Of a DNA stretch of 64,000 bases, positions 29,291-38,798 are shown one piece after another. The position numbers and the translations under genes are program-made. The first letter of the stretch is position 1. Every line of letters begins with the position of its first letter. The notes below the pieces were generated by a model. The model was not told the origin of the DNA. It saw nothing but the letters and a program-made list of their open reading frames with translations, and made no database searches. Origin of the DNA: Rhizobium leguminosarum (lineage in GTDB: Bacteria > Pseudomonadota > Alphaproteobacteria > Rhizobiales > Rhizobiaceae); NCBI RefSeq assembly GCF_001652265.1, contig NZ_LWBS01000417.1, positions 124,001-188,000 of the forward strand. Direction: 5' to 3'.

Positions 29291-32200
29291 TCAAACCCCG
29301 GCGGGCCGCCTCAGATCCAGCGTCAGCGGAAATTCCGGCGAACCTGTCTCGACGCGCGGAATGTATCCGCCCGCCGTATGCCCCCACGGTTCGAACCGGG
29401 TGAGCCGTCTTGCTTCCGCCTCGTTACCGTTGACCGGGAAGGTGTCATAGGTCCGGCCGCCGGGATGGGCAACATGATAGATGCAGCCGCCGATCGAACG
29501 TTTCGACCATGTATCATAAATGTCAAAAGTCAAAGGTGTGTTGATCGGCAGGACAGGATGCAGGCCCGAGGCCGGCTGCCACGCCTTGTAGCGGACGCCG
29601 GCGACCGACACGCCCGATGTGCCGGTCGGCGTCAGCGGCAGGGTGCGGCCATTGCAAGTGACGGTATAACGCGAGGCGTTGTCGGTTTCGAGCCGCACCT
29701 GCAGGCGTTCGACAGAGCTGTCGACGTAGCGGGCGGTGCCGCCCGGCGCGCCTTCCTCGCCCATGACATGCCAGGGCTCCAGCGCCTGACGGAGTTCCAG
29801 CTTCGAGCCCTCGTATTCGACCTCGCCGCAGAAGGGGAAGCGGAATTCGAGCTGGGCCTTGAACCATTCCGGGCTGACGTCGAAGCCGTTTTCGCGAAGA
29901 TCGGCAAGCACGTCGAGGAAGTCGGCCCAGACGAAATGCGGCAGCATGAAACGGTCGTGCAGGGTCGTGCCCCAGCGGACGAACTTGCCGTCGACGGGAT
30001 TGACCCAGAAGCGGGCGATCAGCGCGCGCACCAGCAATTGCTGGGCAAGCGACATGCGCGCGTTGGGTGGCATCTCGAAACCGCGGAACTCGATGAGGCC
30101 GAGCCGTCCTGTCGGGCCGTCGGGCGAGAACAGCTTGTCGATGCAGATCTCGGCGCGGTGGGTGTTGCCGGTGACGTCGGTCAGAAGATTGCGGAACAGG
30201 CGGTCGACGAGCCAGGGCAGCGGCTGCTGGCCACGGCCGGGGGCTCCGATCTGCGCCATGGCGATCTCCAGCTCGTAGAGGCTGTCGTGACGAGCCTCGT
30301 CGATGCGCGGCGCCTGGCTGGTCGGGCCGATGAACATGCCGGAGAAGAGGTAGGAGAGCGAGGGGTGGCGCTGCCAGTGGAGGACCACGCTCTTCAAGAG
30401 ATCGGGACGGCGCAGGAAGGGGCTATTGTTCGGATTGGCGCTGCCGACGACGACATGGTTGCCGCCGCCGGTGCCGGTGTGGCGACCGTCGATCATGAAC
30501 TTGTCGGCGCCGAGCCGGGTGGCGCGCGCCTCCTCGTAGATCGCCGTGGTGATGTCGACGCAGTCCTTCCAGTTCGAAGCCGGATGAATATTGACCTCGA
30601 TGACGCCGGGATCCGGGGCGACGCGGATGACGTTGATGCGCTCGTCCTGCGGCGGCGGATAACCTTCGATATGGACGGGAAGCTTGAGCTCGGCGGCGGC
30701 GTTTTCGGCGGCGGCGATCAGCTCGAGATAATCCTCGATGCGTTCGACCGGTGGCATGAAGATGCAGAGCCTGCCGTCGCGCGGCTCGACCGACATGGCG
30801 GTGCGTACGGCGCCGCGAAGCTCGCCGAGCGTCTGTTCGATCCGGCCGCGATTGCTCTCGTCGGCATGGAAGGAGGCTTCCGGCATGGCCCGGCCGGCCG
30901 GTACGAAGACATCAGGCAGCGGTTCGCGCGGGATCGTCGGATCGGCGGGGTGGATATAAGGGTAACGCGCCGGGGGAACATAGGGCAGCGTGCCGAGCGG
31001 CAGGCGGTATCCGATCGGACTGTCGCCCGGGACAAGGAAGATCTTGCCGCGGCGGGTGCGCCATTTCTCGCTGACCCAGACCCGTGTTTCGGCTGCCTTG
31101 GCGTTCCATGCCTGAACCGGAAGGACGTAACCGGTCGGGGTCGTGAGGCCGCGGGCGAAGACGCGGGCGATGCGGTTGCGCTCCTCAGGATCCTTCAGCT
31201 TCGAATTGGACGGATCGACATTTTCGGGAAGGCTGCCTTCCTTGATGATCCAGTCGGCCGGATCTTCATAGGCCGGCTGCACCATGTCAGGCTTGATCGC
31301 CAGCTCCTTTGCGATCGCCGTCAGGAGCTTTTCGGCATCCTCGGCTTTGACGCCGGTATCCTTGCCTTCGGCGGCGACCAGATCGAGGTTCTGCCAGACC
31401 GGCTTGCCGTCGCGGCGCCAGTAAAGCGAGAAGGTCCAGCGCGGCAGGCTTTCGCCCGGGTACCATTTTCCCTGGCCATAATGCAGAAAACCGCCGGGGG
31501 CGAAGCGTTCGTGCAGCTTGCGGATCAGGATGTCGGCCTTTTCGCGCTTGGTCGGGCCGACGGCGGCGGTGTTCCACTCCTCGGACTGGAAATCGTCGAT
31601 CGAAACGAAGGTCGGCTCGCCGCCCATCGTCAGATGCACGTCCTCGGCTTCGAGGACGCGGTCGACTTTCTCTCCGAGTTCGTTGAGCTCCTCCCAGCTT
31701 TCATCGGAAAAGGGCTTGGTGATGCGTGGGTGTTCGGCGACGCGCGAGACCTTCATGTCGAAGGCGAACTCGGTTTTGGCCTCACCGAAATAACCGCCGG
31801 AAATCGGCGCGGCGTTGCGGTAATGCGGCGTTGCGGCAAGCGGGATATGGCTTTCGCCGGTCAGCAGGCCGGACGTCGGATCGAGGCCAACCCAGCCGGC
31901 GCCGGGCAGATAGACCTCCGCCCAGGCATGCAGGTCGGTGAAATCGACTTCGGTGCCGGAGGGGCCGTCGAGCGCCTTCAGGTCCGGCGTCAGCTGGATG
32001 AGGTAACCGGAGACGAAGCGGGCGGCAAGGCCGAGATGGCGAAGGATCTGGACGAGCAGCCAGCTGGTGTCGCGGCAAGAGCCCTTGGCGGTTTCCAGCG
32101 TTTCTTCCGGCGTCTGCACGCCGGTTTCCATGCGGATGACATAACCGATCTGCCGCTGCAGACGGGCATTCAAGCCGACGATCATATCGACCGTCGGCTG

Positions 32201-32617
32201 GTCGGGCGACCAGTCGAGCGTCGGCAGCAGCGCCTTCAGGCGCGGACCGGCCGGCTCCGGCGTCATGTAGATCGACAGATCCTCCTGGATCGTTTCAGGG
32301 TATCCGAAGGGCCACTTGGTCGCCTCTTCCTCGACGAAGAAGTCGAAGGGATTATAGACCGTCATGTCGGCGACGAGATCGACCTCGATCTTGAACTCCG
32401 TCACCGGGTCCGGGAAGACGTAGCGGGCAAGGTAGTTGCCGTAAGGATCCTGCTGCAGGTTGACGAAATGGTTGGAGGGCGTGACCTTCAGCGAGTGGCT
32501 GAGCACCCGTGTCTTCGAATGCGAGGCGGGTTTCAGTCTGATGATCTGTGGGCCGAGACGGACCGGCTTGTCATAGGTGTAGTGCGTCAGATGATAGATG
32601 CTGGCTTTGATCGACAT
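29291..32617 (-). CDS. Transglutaminase-DUF2126 protein
   Basis: 1108 residues. An N-terminal beta domain (about 1-110) and a transglutaminase core with Cys181 (KGSCRDTSW), His230 (DLHAWAEVY) and Asp246 (VGLDPTSG) are followed by a very long DUF2126 region (about 290-1100), including [18 protein letters not shown] and the [18 protein letters not shown] motif. DUF2126 resembles an amidoligase of the glutamine-synthetase/gamma-glutamyl-cysteine-ligase superfamily, so the protein may both form and break amide bonds. It is the first gene of the cluster, with a 100-base promoter region between it and the histidine kinase gene. Confidence 0.88.
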   Translation of the reverse strand: MSIKASIYHLTHYTYDKPVRLGPQIIRLKPASHSKTRVLSHSLKVTPSNHFVNLQQDPYGNYLARYVFPDPVTEFKIEVDLVADMTVYNPFDFFVEEEATKWPFGYPETIQEDLSIYMTPEPAGPRLKALLPTLDWSPDQPTVDMIVGLNARLQRQIGYVIRMETGVQTPEETLETAKGSCRDTSWLLVQILRHLGLAARFVSGYLIQLTPDLKALDGPSGTEVDFTDLHAWAEVYLPGAGWVGLDPTSGLLTGESHIPLAATPHYRNAAPISGGYFGEAKTEFAFDMKVSRVAEHPRITKPFSDESWEELNELGEKVDRVLEAEDVHLTMGGEPTFVSIDDFQSEEWNTAAVGPTKREKADILIRKLHERFAPGGFLHYGQGKWYPGESLPRWTFSLYWRRDGKPVWQNLDLVAAEGKDTGVKAEDAEKLLTAIAKELAIKPDMVQPAYEDPADWIIKEGSLPENVDPSNSKLKDPEERNRIARVFARGLTTPTGYVLPVQAWNAKAAETRVWVSEKWRTRRGKIFLVPGDSPIGYRLPLGTLPYVPPARYPYIHPADPTIPREPLPDVFVPAGRAMPEASFHADESNRGRIEQTLGELRGAVRTAMSVEPRDGRLCIFMPPVERIEDYLELIAAAENAAAELKLPVHIEGYPPPQDERINVIRVAPDPGVIEVNIHPASNWKDCVDITTAIYEEARATRLGADKFMIDGRHTGTGGGNHVVVGSANPNNSPFLRRPDLLKSVVLHWQRHPSLSYLFSGMFIGPTSQAPRIDEARHDSLYELEIAMAQIGAPGRGQQPLPWLVDRLFRNLLTDVTGNTHRAEICIDKLFSPDGPTGRLGLIEFRGFEMPPNARMSLAQQLLVRALIARFWVNPVDGKFVRWGTTLHDRFMLPHFVWADFLDVLADLRENGFDVSPEWFKAQLEFRFPFCGEVEYEGSKLELRQALEPWHVMGEEGAPGGTARYVDSSVERLQVRLETDNASRYTVTCNGRTLPLTPTGTSGVSVAGVRYKAWQPASGLHPVLPINTPLTFDIYDTWSKRSIGGCIYHVAHPGGRTYDTFPVNGNEAEARRLTRFEPWGHTAGGYIPRVETGSPEFPLTLDLRRPAGV

Positions 32618-32717
32618 ATTTCTTTTTTATCCGGCGCGCATCGTCGTGCGGCTTGCTGTTCCCGAAAATCAGTGTGTGCAATGCAGCGAAAGAAAGCAAG
32701 CGAAAGGTCGATGGCTT

Positions 32718-34100
32718 TTACGCCGCCTTGGCAAAGGTGACGGCCGCCTTCAGGCCCCTGCCGTCCGTACCCGGCTCCAGCGTCAGCGCGGCATTGAAAA
32801 GATTGGCGATTTCTTCAACGATTGGCAGGCCGAGGCCGGCACCCGGCGCACCTGTCTCATTGCCGCGTGAAAAACGCCCACGTACCGCCTCCAGCTTTTC
32901 GCGCGGAATGCCGGGGCCGTTGTCCTCGACTTCGAGGCGGATCGTCTCTGACGCGGTGATGATGCGGACGGTGACCTCAGCTCCCTTGCCGGCATAAGCG
33001 ATGGCGTTGCCGGCAAGGTTGCGCAGCATTTCGCCGATCAGCAGCGGCTCTGCGCGGACCATTGCCGGGCTTTCGCCCTCAAAGCCGAGATCAATGCCGG
33101 CGACGGCGGCCGTCGGGATCTGCTCGCCGGTGATTTCTTGAGCGATGGCGGCAAGATCGATGGCGGAGGCGGTCAGCGCCTCCTTGGCGGTGGCTGCGTC
33201 GATCTTCGCCATCAGCAGAAGCTGGGCAAGAATGCGCTCGGCATGCGCTACGGCCTGATCGCCCTTCAGCGCTGCGGCCTGCGCCTCATCAAGCGAGCCA
33301 GCGCGGGCGGAAAGGGCAAGTTGAGTGCGGATTATCGCCAGCGGCGTGCGCAGTTGGTGGCTGGCATTGCCGGTGAAATGGCGCAGCGCATCGAGCGCCG
33401 ACTGCAGGCGGACCATAAAGGAATTCACCGTTTCGACCAGCGGCTCGACCTCGCTCGGCACGGTCTGCTCAATCGGATGCAGGTCATCGGGGCTGCGTTC
33501 GCCGATGGCGTCGCCGAGCTTGTAGAGCGGGCGGAGCGCCACCGTGACCGAGATCCAGACGATGACGGCCGCGCCCGCGATCATGAAGGCGAGGCGGAGT
33601 GCGGAGCGGACGAGAATCGCCTGCGCCAACTGCCGGCGGGCGATAGTGGTTTCGGCGACCGTCACGACGAAGGGCACGGAGCGGATGCCCGTCGAGGCCG
33701 AGCGTTCGAGTGTGGCGATGCGGATCGGCTCGTCGCGGAAGGTATCGTCGGCGAAGGTGGCCGCATCGCCCGGCGTTTTCTTCAGGACCGGCAAAGACTG
33801 GTAGCCGGTGATGAATTGGCCCGGCGGGCCGTCGACGCGGTAGAAGACGCGATCCTGCGCGGCCGAGGTCAGCATCTCAAGTGCGACATAGGGGATATCG
33901 ACCTGCAGCGTGCCATCCTCGGCGACGACGACGCGTTCGGCGATCGCCAGCGCGGAGCCGGCGAGGACGCGGTCGGAGACGATGTTCGATGTCTGGACCG
34001 CCTCGCGATAGGTATCGGCGAGTGCCAGCGTGCCGATGACGGCTGTCGAGACGAGCAGCCAGAAGAGCAATCGGCGCCTGAGGGAATAGGCGGGCTTCAT
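32718..34100 (-). CDS. TctE-type sensor histidine kinase
   Basis: 460 residues: two membrane segments (about 8-30 and 170-190) flank a periplasmic 2CSK_N-type sensor (GSALAIAERV through GQFITGYQSLP), then a HAMP linker, a HisKA helix with the phospho-acceptor His in ASHQLRTPLAII, and an ATPase domain with N, G1 (DNGPGIP) and G2 (GAGLGLPIV) boxes. The 2CSK_N sensor is typical of TctE kinases that control tricarboxylate uptake. It overlaps the response-regulator gene by four bases. Its target may be the tctCBA operon 6 kb away; that is inference. Confidence 0.85.
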   Translation of the reverse strand: MKPAYSLRRRLLFWLLVSTAVIGTLALADTYREAVQTSNIVSDRVLAGSALAIAERVVVAEDGTLQVDIPYVALEMLTSAAQDRVFYRVDGPPGQFITGYQSLPVLKKTPGDAATFADDTFRDEPIRIATLERSASTGIRSVPFVVTVAETTIARRQLAQAILVRSALRLAFMIAGAAVIVWISVTVALRPLYKLGDAIGERSPDDLHPIEQTVPSEVEPLVETVNSFMVRLQSALDALRHFTGNASHQLRTPLAIIRTQLALSARAGSLDEAQAAALKGDQAVAHAERILAQLLLMAKIDAATAKEALTASAIDLAAIAQEITGEQIPTAAVAGIDLGFEGESPAMVRAEPLLIGEMLRNLAGNAIAYAGKGAEVTVRIITASETIRLEVEDNGPGIPREKLEAVRGRFSRGNETGAPGAGLGLPIVEEIANLFNAALTLEPGTDGRGLKAAVTFAKAA

Positions 34101-34774
34101 GAGGCCTCGGGCAGCTTGTCGAGATAATAGCCGATGCCGCGAGCAGTCTTCACGGTCAGGCCGTGCGGCGAGAGGCGCTTTCGCAGGCGGCTGACATATT
34201 GCTCGATGGCGTTTGCGGAAATGTCGTCGTCGAAGGCCGTCAGCGATTGAATGATCGCCTCCTTGGCGACGACCTTGCCGGCCCGCATGAAGAGAATTTC
34301 GAGCAGGCCGAGTTCGCGGGCGGGAATATCGAGGGGCGTGGCGCCCGATGAAAAGGTGCGGGAATTGAGATCGAAGGAGATGCCGCCGAAGCTGACTGTC
34401 GCCGAACGCAGGCCGGCCTGGCGGCGCAGCAGCACACGCACACGGGCCTCGAACTCGGCGATATCAAAGGGCTTGATCAGATAATCGTCGGCGCCGAGAT
34501 CGAGCCCCTTCACTCGCTCTTCCGGCGTGCCGCGTGCGGTCAGGATGAGGACGGCCGCCTGGTTCTGCCGGGCGCGCATGGCGCGCAGCACGTCGAGTCC
34601 GTCCATCTCGGGCAGGTTGAGGTCGAGAATCACCAGATCGAAATTTTCCGCGGCGATGACCGCATTGGCAGACGCCCCGTCATGGACGACATCGACAGCA
34701 TGGCCCGTACCGCGCAAGATCGCCGACAGGCCGTCGGCCAGCGCGATATTGTCTTCGGTGAGCAGGATGCGCAC
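34097..34774 (-). CDS. OmpR/PhoB-family response regulator (TctD-like)
   Basis: 225 residues. The receiver domain (1-115) has the acidic pocket EDN, phospho-acceptor Asp51 in VILDLNLPEMDG, Thr in LTARG and Lys in YLIKPFD. A winged-helix DNA-binding domain follows (about 125-220, ending VKTARGIGYYLD). It is the first gene of a two-gene operon with the kinase at 32718. Confidence 0.88.
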   Translation of the reverse strand: MRILLTEDNIALADGLSAILRGTGHAVDVVHDGASANAVIAAENFDLVILDLNLPEMDGLDVLRAMRARQNQAAVLILTARGTPEERVKGLDLGADDYLIKPFDIAEFEARVRVLLRRQAGLRSATVSFGGISFDLNSRTFSSGATPLDIPARELGLLEILFMRAGKVVAKEAIIQSLTAFDDDISANAIEQYVSRLRKRLSPHGLTVKTARGIGYYLDKLPEAS

Positions 34775-34899
34775 GGATGTTTCCCCTGTTTTTCAAAGGA
34801 GATTACAGAGGTGAAGGAGGGATGTCACAGCGATTTTGAATCTACAGTGCCACGCGTCCTTCAGAAGCGCAAAGGACGCTGTCATACTTTGCACCCTAC

Positions 34900-34943
34900 G
34901 CATCGTGCTTTCCGAAAATCGATTCCGATTTCGGGCCAATACG
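34900..34943 (-). repeat. Rhizobial palindromic repeat, copy A (inverted relative to 43281)
   Basis: A 44-base block containing a CCGAAAATCG-type palindrome is nearly identical, in reverse orientation, to 43281-43325. Just before it (34854-34880) is a degenerate version of the GCGTCCTTT/AAAGGACGC hairpin that also accompanies the other copy. This is a dispersed intergenic element family. Confidence 0.75.
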
Positions 34944-34972
34944 CTGGGTGAACGGCCGGGAAAGGCTCGATC

Positions 34973-36841
34973 TCAGCTCCCGGTTCTTTCGATCCGCTCG
35001 CGCTGCGTCATCGCGGCGGCGAGGAGTTTTTGGAAGCGGTGATCGTCGCGGATGTTGTCGAGGTCGGAATCATTGTCGAACCATTTGATATGGTAGACAG
35101 AGCTGTTCGGCAGCAGCTTCTGCAACAGATCAATCGCTTGGTCGACGTCGCCGAGGACGGAGTAGACGCAGGCGAGATTATACTGCGCGACGATGTCATC
35201 AGGATCGATGGCGATCGCACGATCGGCCCAGTCGCGTGCCCTTGCCGCATCGCCGAGATGGGCAAGCGCCAGCGCGCCGCGATGGGCGGGGCCAGAATTT
35301 TCCGGATTAAGGTTTAGGGCGCGTTCGGCGCGCAGCAGGCCGAGGCGCGCCCAATTTTCCGTATCCAGCACCCGGCCGAGCGAGCGGTAGGCAGACATCA
35401 GATGGATCGGCGAGACGTAATCATCCGGGCGGATTGCGGCGGCGCGGGTGAAATATTGCACGGATTCGGCGAAGTTGCCGCGCATGAAGAAGAACCGGGC
35501 ATAATGGAAATTCGCCTCGAAGAGATTCGGGTCGAGCGCCAGGGCACGTTCGAAGGCCGCGGCCGCCCTATCGTCGCAGCCGCTCTGATGCAGGGCGAGA
35601 CCATGGGAGGCGTGGGCTTCGGGAAGGTCGGGATCAAGCGCCAGGGCACGGGCGCTCATGTCGAGGATGCGCCTCAGCGGCACGTCATCAGGTGCCCAAT
35701 CGCGGATCGCCGCGTCGCAATCGGCGATGCCGGCATAGGCGCGGGCATAATCCGGATCGAGCTCGACCGCCTTGCAGAACATGCGTCTTGCGAGCTGCAG
35801 ATAAGATTTGGTCCAGGTGTGGGAGAGCTGGCGGCCCCTGAGATAGTAGGTATAGGCCTCGACATTGGCGGTCGGCTCAGTCGCGATCGCCTTCTTTTCT
35901 TCCGGCAGCAGGCGCACCTTCAGCTGGCCGACGATCGCATGGGTGATCTCGTCCTGGATGGCGAAGATGTCGGTCATGTCGCGGTCGTAACGCTCGGCCC
36001 AGAGATGGTCGCCATTGGCAGTGTCGATCAACTGACCGGAAATGCGCACGCGATTGCCGACGATGCGCACACTTCCCTCGAGCACATAGCGCACGCCAAG
36101 CTCCTGAGCCAGCCGCTTCACCTTTACCGATATGCCCTTGTAGGTGAAAATGGTGTTGCGTGGCACGACGTGCAGGCTGGAGATCTTGGAGAGATCGGTG
36201 ATGATGTCTTCGGTGATGCCGTCGGAGAAATAATCCTGGTCGGCATCGCCGCTCATATTGGTGAAGGGCAGCACCGCGATAAAGCAGGTGTTGCGGTTCT
36301 GCGCGACCAATCTGGCGGAGGAAGGCGGTGCCAAGCTGACGGTATAGACCTGAACGGGCTGCCGGATGTTCTTCAGCATATGTTCGCCGATGAATTCGAA
36401 GCCGAGATTGAGGCGCGAGCCGACCTGGTCGCGCACCGAGGCCGACACGGCGATGCCGCCCGGCGTTGCGATGCGCTCGAGCCTGGCGGCGAGATTGACC
36501 CCATCTCCGAAGATGTCGCCGTTCTCGACCACGACATCGCCGAGATTGATGCCGATGCGGAATTCGACGCGCTCGTCTTTGGGCACGTTCTCGTTGCGGG
36601 CCGCCATGCTGCGCTGGATTTCGGCGGCACAGGCGACCGCATTCACCACGCTCTGGAATTCGGCAAGGATGCCGTCGCCGGTGAGTTTGACGATCCGGCC
36701 CTTGTAATCGGAAATACGAATGTCGACCAGCTCGCAGCGATGGCGGTTCAGCGCCTGCAACGTGCCAGATTCATCAATGCCCATCAGTCGGCTATAGCCG
36801 ACGACATCAGCAGCAAGAATAGCGCTCAGTCGTCGTTCCAT
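34973..36841 (-). CDS. Adenylate cyclase with TolB-like and TPR domains
   Basis: 622 residues and no membrane segment, so probably cytoplasmic. An N-terminal class III cyclase domain (about 5-175) keeps metal aspartates in AADVVGYS and VKLTGDGIL and the closing VNLAARLE motif. A middle TolB/FlgO-like domain (about 190-310, FIAVLPFTNMSGD) and a C-terminal TPR array (about 340-600) follow. This architecture is expanded in rhizobia. The ATG at 36841 is chosen for its GGGAGGGG ribosome-binding site; the upstream in-frame start at 36853 would contain that site. It is divergent from the carbamoyltransferase-like gene. Confidence 0.85.
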   Translation of the reverse strand: MERRLSAILAADVVGYSRLMGIDESGTLQALNRHRCELVDIRISDYKGRIVKLTGDGILAEFQSVVNAVACAAEIQRSMAARNENVPKDERVEFRIGINLGDVVVENGDIFGDGVNLAARLERIATPGGIAVSASVRDQVGSRLNLGFEFIGEHMLKNIRQPVQVYTVSLAPPSSARLVAQNRNTCFIAVLPFTNMSGDADQDYFSDGITEDIITDLSKISSLHVVPRNTIFTYKGISVKVKRLAQELGVRYVLEGSVRIVGNRVRISGQLIDTANGDHLWAERYDRDMTDIFAIQDEITHAIVGQLKVRLLPEEKKAIATEPTANVEAYTYYLRGRQLSHTWTKSYLQLARRMFCKAVELDPDYARAYAGIADCDAAIRDWAPDDVPLRRILDMSARALALDPDLPEAHASHGLALHQSGCDDRAAAAFERALALDPNLFEANFHYARFFFMRGNFAESVQYFTRAAAIRPDDYVSPIHLMSAYRSLGRVLDTENWARLGLLRAERALNLNPENSGPAHRGALALAHLGDAARARDWADRAIAIDPDDIVAQYNLACVYSVLGDVDQAIDLLQKLLPNSSVYHIKWFDNDSDLDNIRDDHRFQKLLAAAMTQRERIERTGS

Positions 36842-37275
36842 GACCCCTCCCATGGATCTTCCCAGTTTAATCTAGCTTTTTATAGAGTTTTTGTCGCATA
36901 GAGTCGTCCTCCGAATAAGAAATTCGGGTGGTTTCGACGTTTTTACGCGGCAGCGGACCGTATAAACGTCGTCGATCTTCATCAATACTCTAAATGGGTG
37001 AAGGATGGAGCAAATCCCTAATCCTTTGTGATGAAAAGACAATTCACATCGGACAAAAACGGAAAGTTCTGCTTTGGCCTACATTTTCTGTATCGGCATC
37101 ATAAACCGATCGCCCATCGATTTAAGGCTTGAGCCGGACCCGGGGGCATGGCGTGGAAGACGAATCGCGAGGCTATCCAACGCGGTATGGAATGTGATTC
37201 GCGCTTGTCTCGGCGATTGCCGTGAGACCAGCGAAGGGTATTGTGGCGACCGTCTCAAGCGCAACGAGGGTTGGA
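36842..37275. other. 434-base divergent intergenic region
   Basis: Relatively AT-rich sequence between the TPR cyclase and the carbamoyltransferase-like gene, expected to hold both promoters. The only structure I can point to is a 6-bp inverted repeat CCGAAT/ATTCGG at 36911-36927. No convincing gene is present. Confidence 0.5.
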
Positions 37276-38055
37276 ATGACAGGTTCGGTCCGGAATTTTC
37301 TGGAGTTTCGTGATTTTCCGGAGGCCGGGCTTCGGTCGATCATCGGTCGCGCCGGTGAGCTTGCCAAAGCCTGGGATGAGCGCACGATGCCGCAGAGCCT
37401 TGCGGGCAAACACGTCGCGCTGATTGTCGACGACGGCGGCTGGCGCAATACGACCGCCTTCGATCTCGGCATCCAGGCGATGGGTGGTATCTGCGTTCAT
37501 GTGCCGATAAGCTTCAATACCAGGGAGGAAACCGGCGATCTCTCCGGTTATCTCGGCAACTGGTTCGACATGCTGGTGATCCGCACGAAGGAGCTTGCGA
37601 TACTGAAGGCTGTCGCTGCCGTCTCGCCGGTGCCTGTCATCAACGCGCGGACGCGTTCGAACCACCCTTGCGAGACGCTCGGCGACCTTGCCTACATCAA
37701 GAGCCGGCGCGGCTCGATCGACGGGTTGAAGGTAGCCGGCGTGGCGGCGGACGCCAATATCTTCCGCTCCTGGGTCGAAGCGTCGATCGCGCTGCCGATC
37801 GAGGTGGTGCAGGTCTATCCCGCACGCTGGCATGTCCGAGACAGCGCGCTGCTCAATGGGCGCTTCCGCGCGAGCACCGATATGGGCGAACTATTGGATG
37901 CCAACGTCATCGTCACCGATTCATGGCCGGGCGACGCCGCGGCCGACGCACTTGCCGGCCACAGGATCGGGACCGATGTGCTCGATCGGTTGCGGGAGGA
38001 CGCGATCTTCCTGCCGTGCCCGCCGGTGACGCGCGGCCAGGAGGTGACGGCCTAG
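37276..38055 (+). CDS. Divergent aspartate/ornithine carbamoyltransferase-like protein
   Basis: 259 residues, shorter than the roughly 305-330 of real carbamoyltransferases. The fold is recognisable: NFLEFRDFPEAGLRSII at the start, SNHPCETLGDL equivalent to the HPCQ carbamoyl-phosphate motif, TDSWPG equivalent to the ornithine-site loop, and LPCPPVTRGQEV near the C-terminus. The carbamoyl-phosphate loop STRTR is replaced by GWRNTT, keeping one Arg. It may use another substrate or have lost catalysis. The ATG at 37276 follows GAGGGTTGGA. No arginine gene is adjacent. Confidence 0.75.
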   Translation: MTGSVRNFLEFRDFPEAGLRSIIGRAGELAKAWDERTMPQSLAGKHVALIVDDGGWRNTTAFDLGIQAMGGICVHVPISFNTREETGDLSGYLGNWFDMLVIRTKELAILKAVAAVSPVPVINARTRSNHPCETLGDLAYIKSRRGSIDGLKVAGVAADANIFRSWVEASIALPIEVVQVYPARWHVRDSALLNGRFRASTDMGELLDANVIVTDSWPGDAAADALAGHRIGTDVLDRLREDAIFLPCPPVTRGQEVTA

Positions 38056-38214
38056 GCGATGGAGCATCCGCTCTGCCGAAGCCGTGCCGCAAAGGCTTTT
38101 CTGCTGCACGCGCAGAATGCGCTGTTGGAGTGGATAGCGGCTTAATTCCGGCCTTAGATCTCCACCGCGCAGCATGTTCATGATAGAAGAGGCGAGCGAC
38201 CGGGAGGTTGGCAG

Positions 38215-38727
38215 ATGGGAGAGTGGACGATCGAGCTCGCGAAAAGTCCGGCAGAGATCGCCGCCGTGCGAGATCTCTGCCGATCATTCCGGCAATGGCT
38301 CTATGACAATTACCCCCAGCATCGGCCAGTGATCGATCTCTATTACAATCCGCAAAAATTCGAGGCGCTGCTCGTCGACCTGCCGCAAATTCACGCAAGG
38401 CCGAAGGGCGCGATCTTCCTGGCGCGGCTCGATGGAGAGCCTGTCGGCTGCGTCATGCATCACGAGCAGGCGCCTGACATTGCTGAGATGAAAAGGCTTT
38501 TCGTCTCGGGCGCCGCTCGCGGTCATGGTGTTGCCGTTGCGCTCTGCGAGGCATCGATCGTCCAGGCGAGAGCTGACGGCTATCACTCGATGCGGCTTGA
38601 CACCGGCATTTTTCAGACGGCAGCGCAGGGGCTCTATCGGCGCCTCGGCTTCCGGGAGCGGAATGCTTACCATCAGGTCCCGCCGGAGCTCGAACAGATC
38701 CTGCTCTTCTTCGAGCGGGAACTGTGA
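38215..38727 (+). CDS. GNAT-family N-acetyltransferase
   Basis: 170 residues. The acetyl-CoA-binding motif A is degenerate but readable (EMKRLFVSGAARGHGVAVAL), and LYRRLGFRERNAYHQVP is the usual C-terminal motif. The substrate is unknown. It stands 159 bases after the carbamoyltransferase-like gene on the same strand. Confidence 0.85.
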   Translation: MGEWTIELAKSPAEIAAVRDLCRSFRQWLYDNYPQHRPVIDLYYNPQKFEALLVDLPQIHARPKGAIFLARLDGEPVGCVMHHEQAPDIAEMKRLFVSGAARGHGVAVALCEASIVQARADGYHSMRLDTGIFQTAAQGLYRRLGFRERNAYHQVPPELEQILLFFEREL

Positions 38728-38798
38728 TCCCGTCACGCACCGCGTGCCGCCTCGGCCGCGCCCTTGCTCCTCCCGGCGTGCTCAGGCATTGTTGCTGC

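Noticed and set aside
28766..32740. A 1324-residue plus-strand frame opposite the ATP-grasp and DUF2126 genes
   Set aside because: It mirrors two well-supported genes on the minus strand; such long shadows are normal at high GC and it shows no domain.
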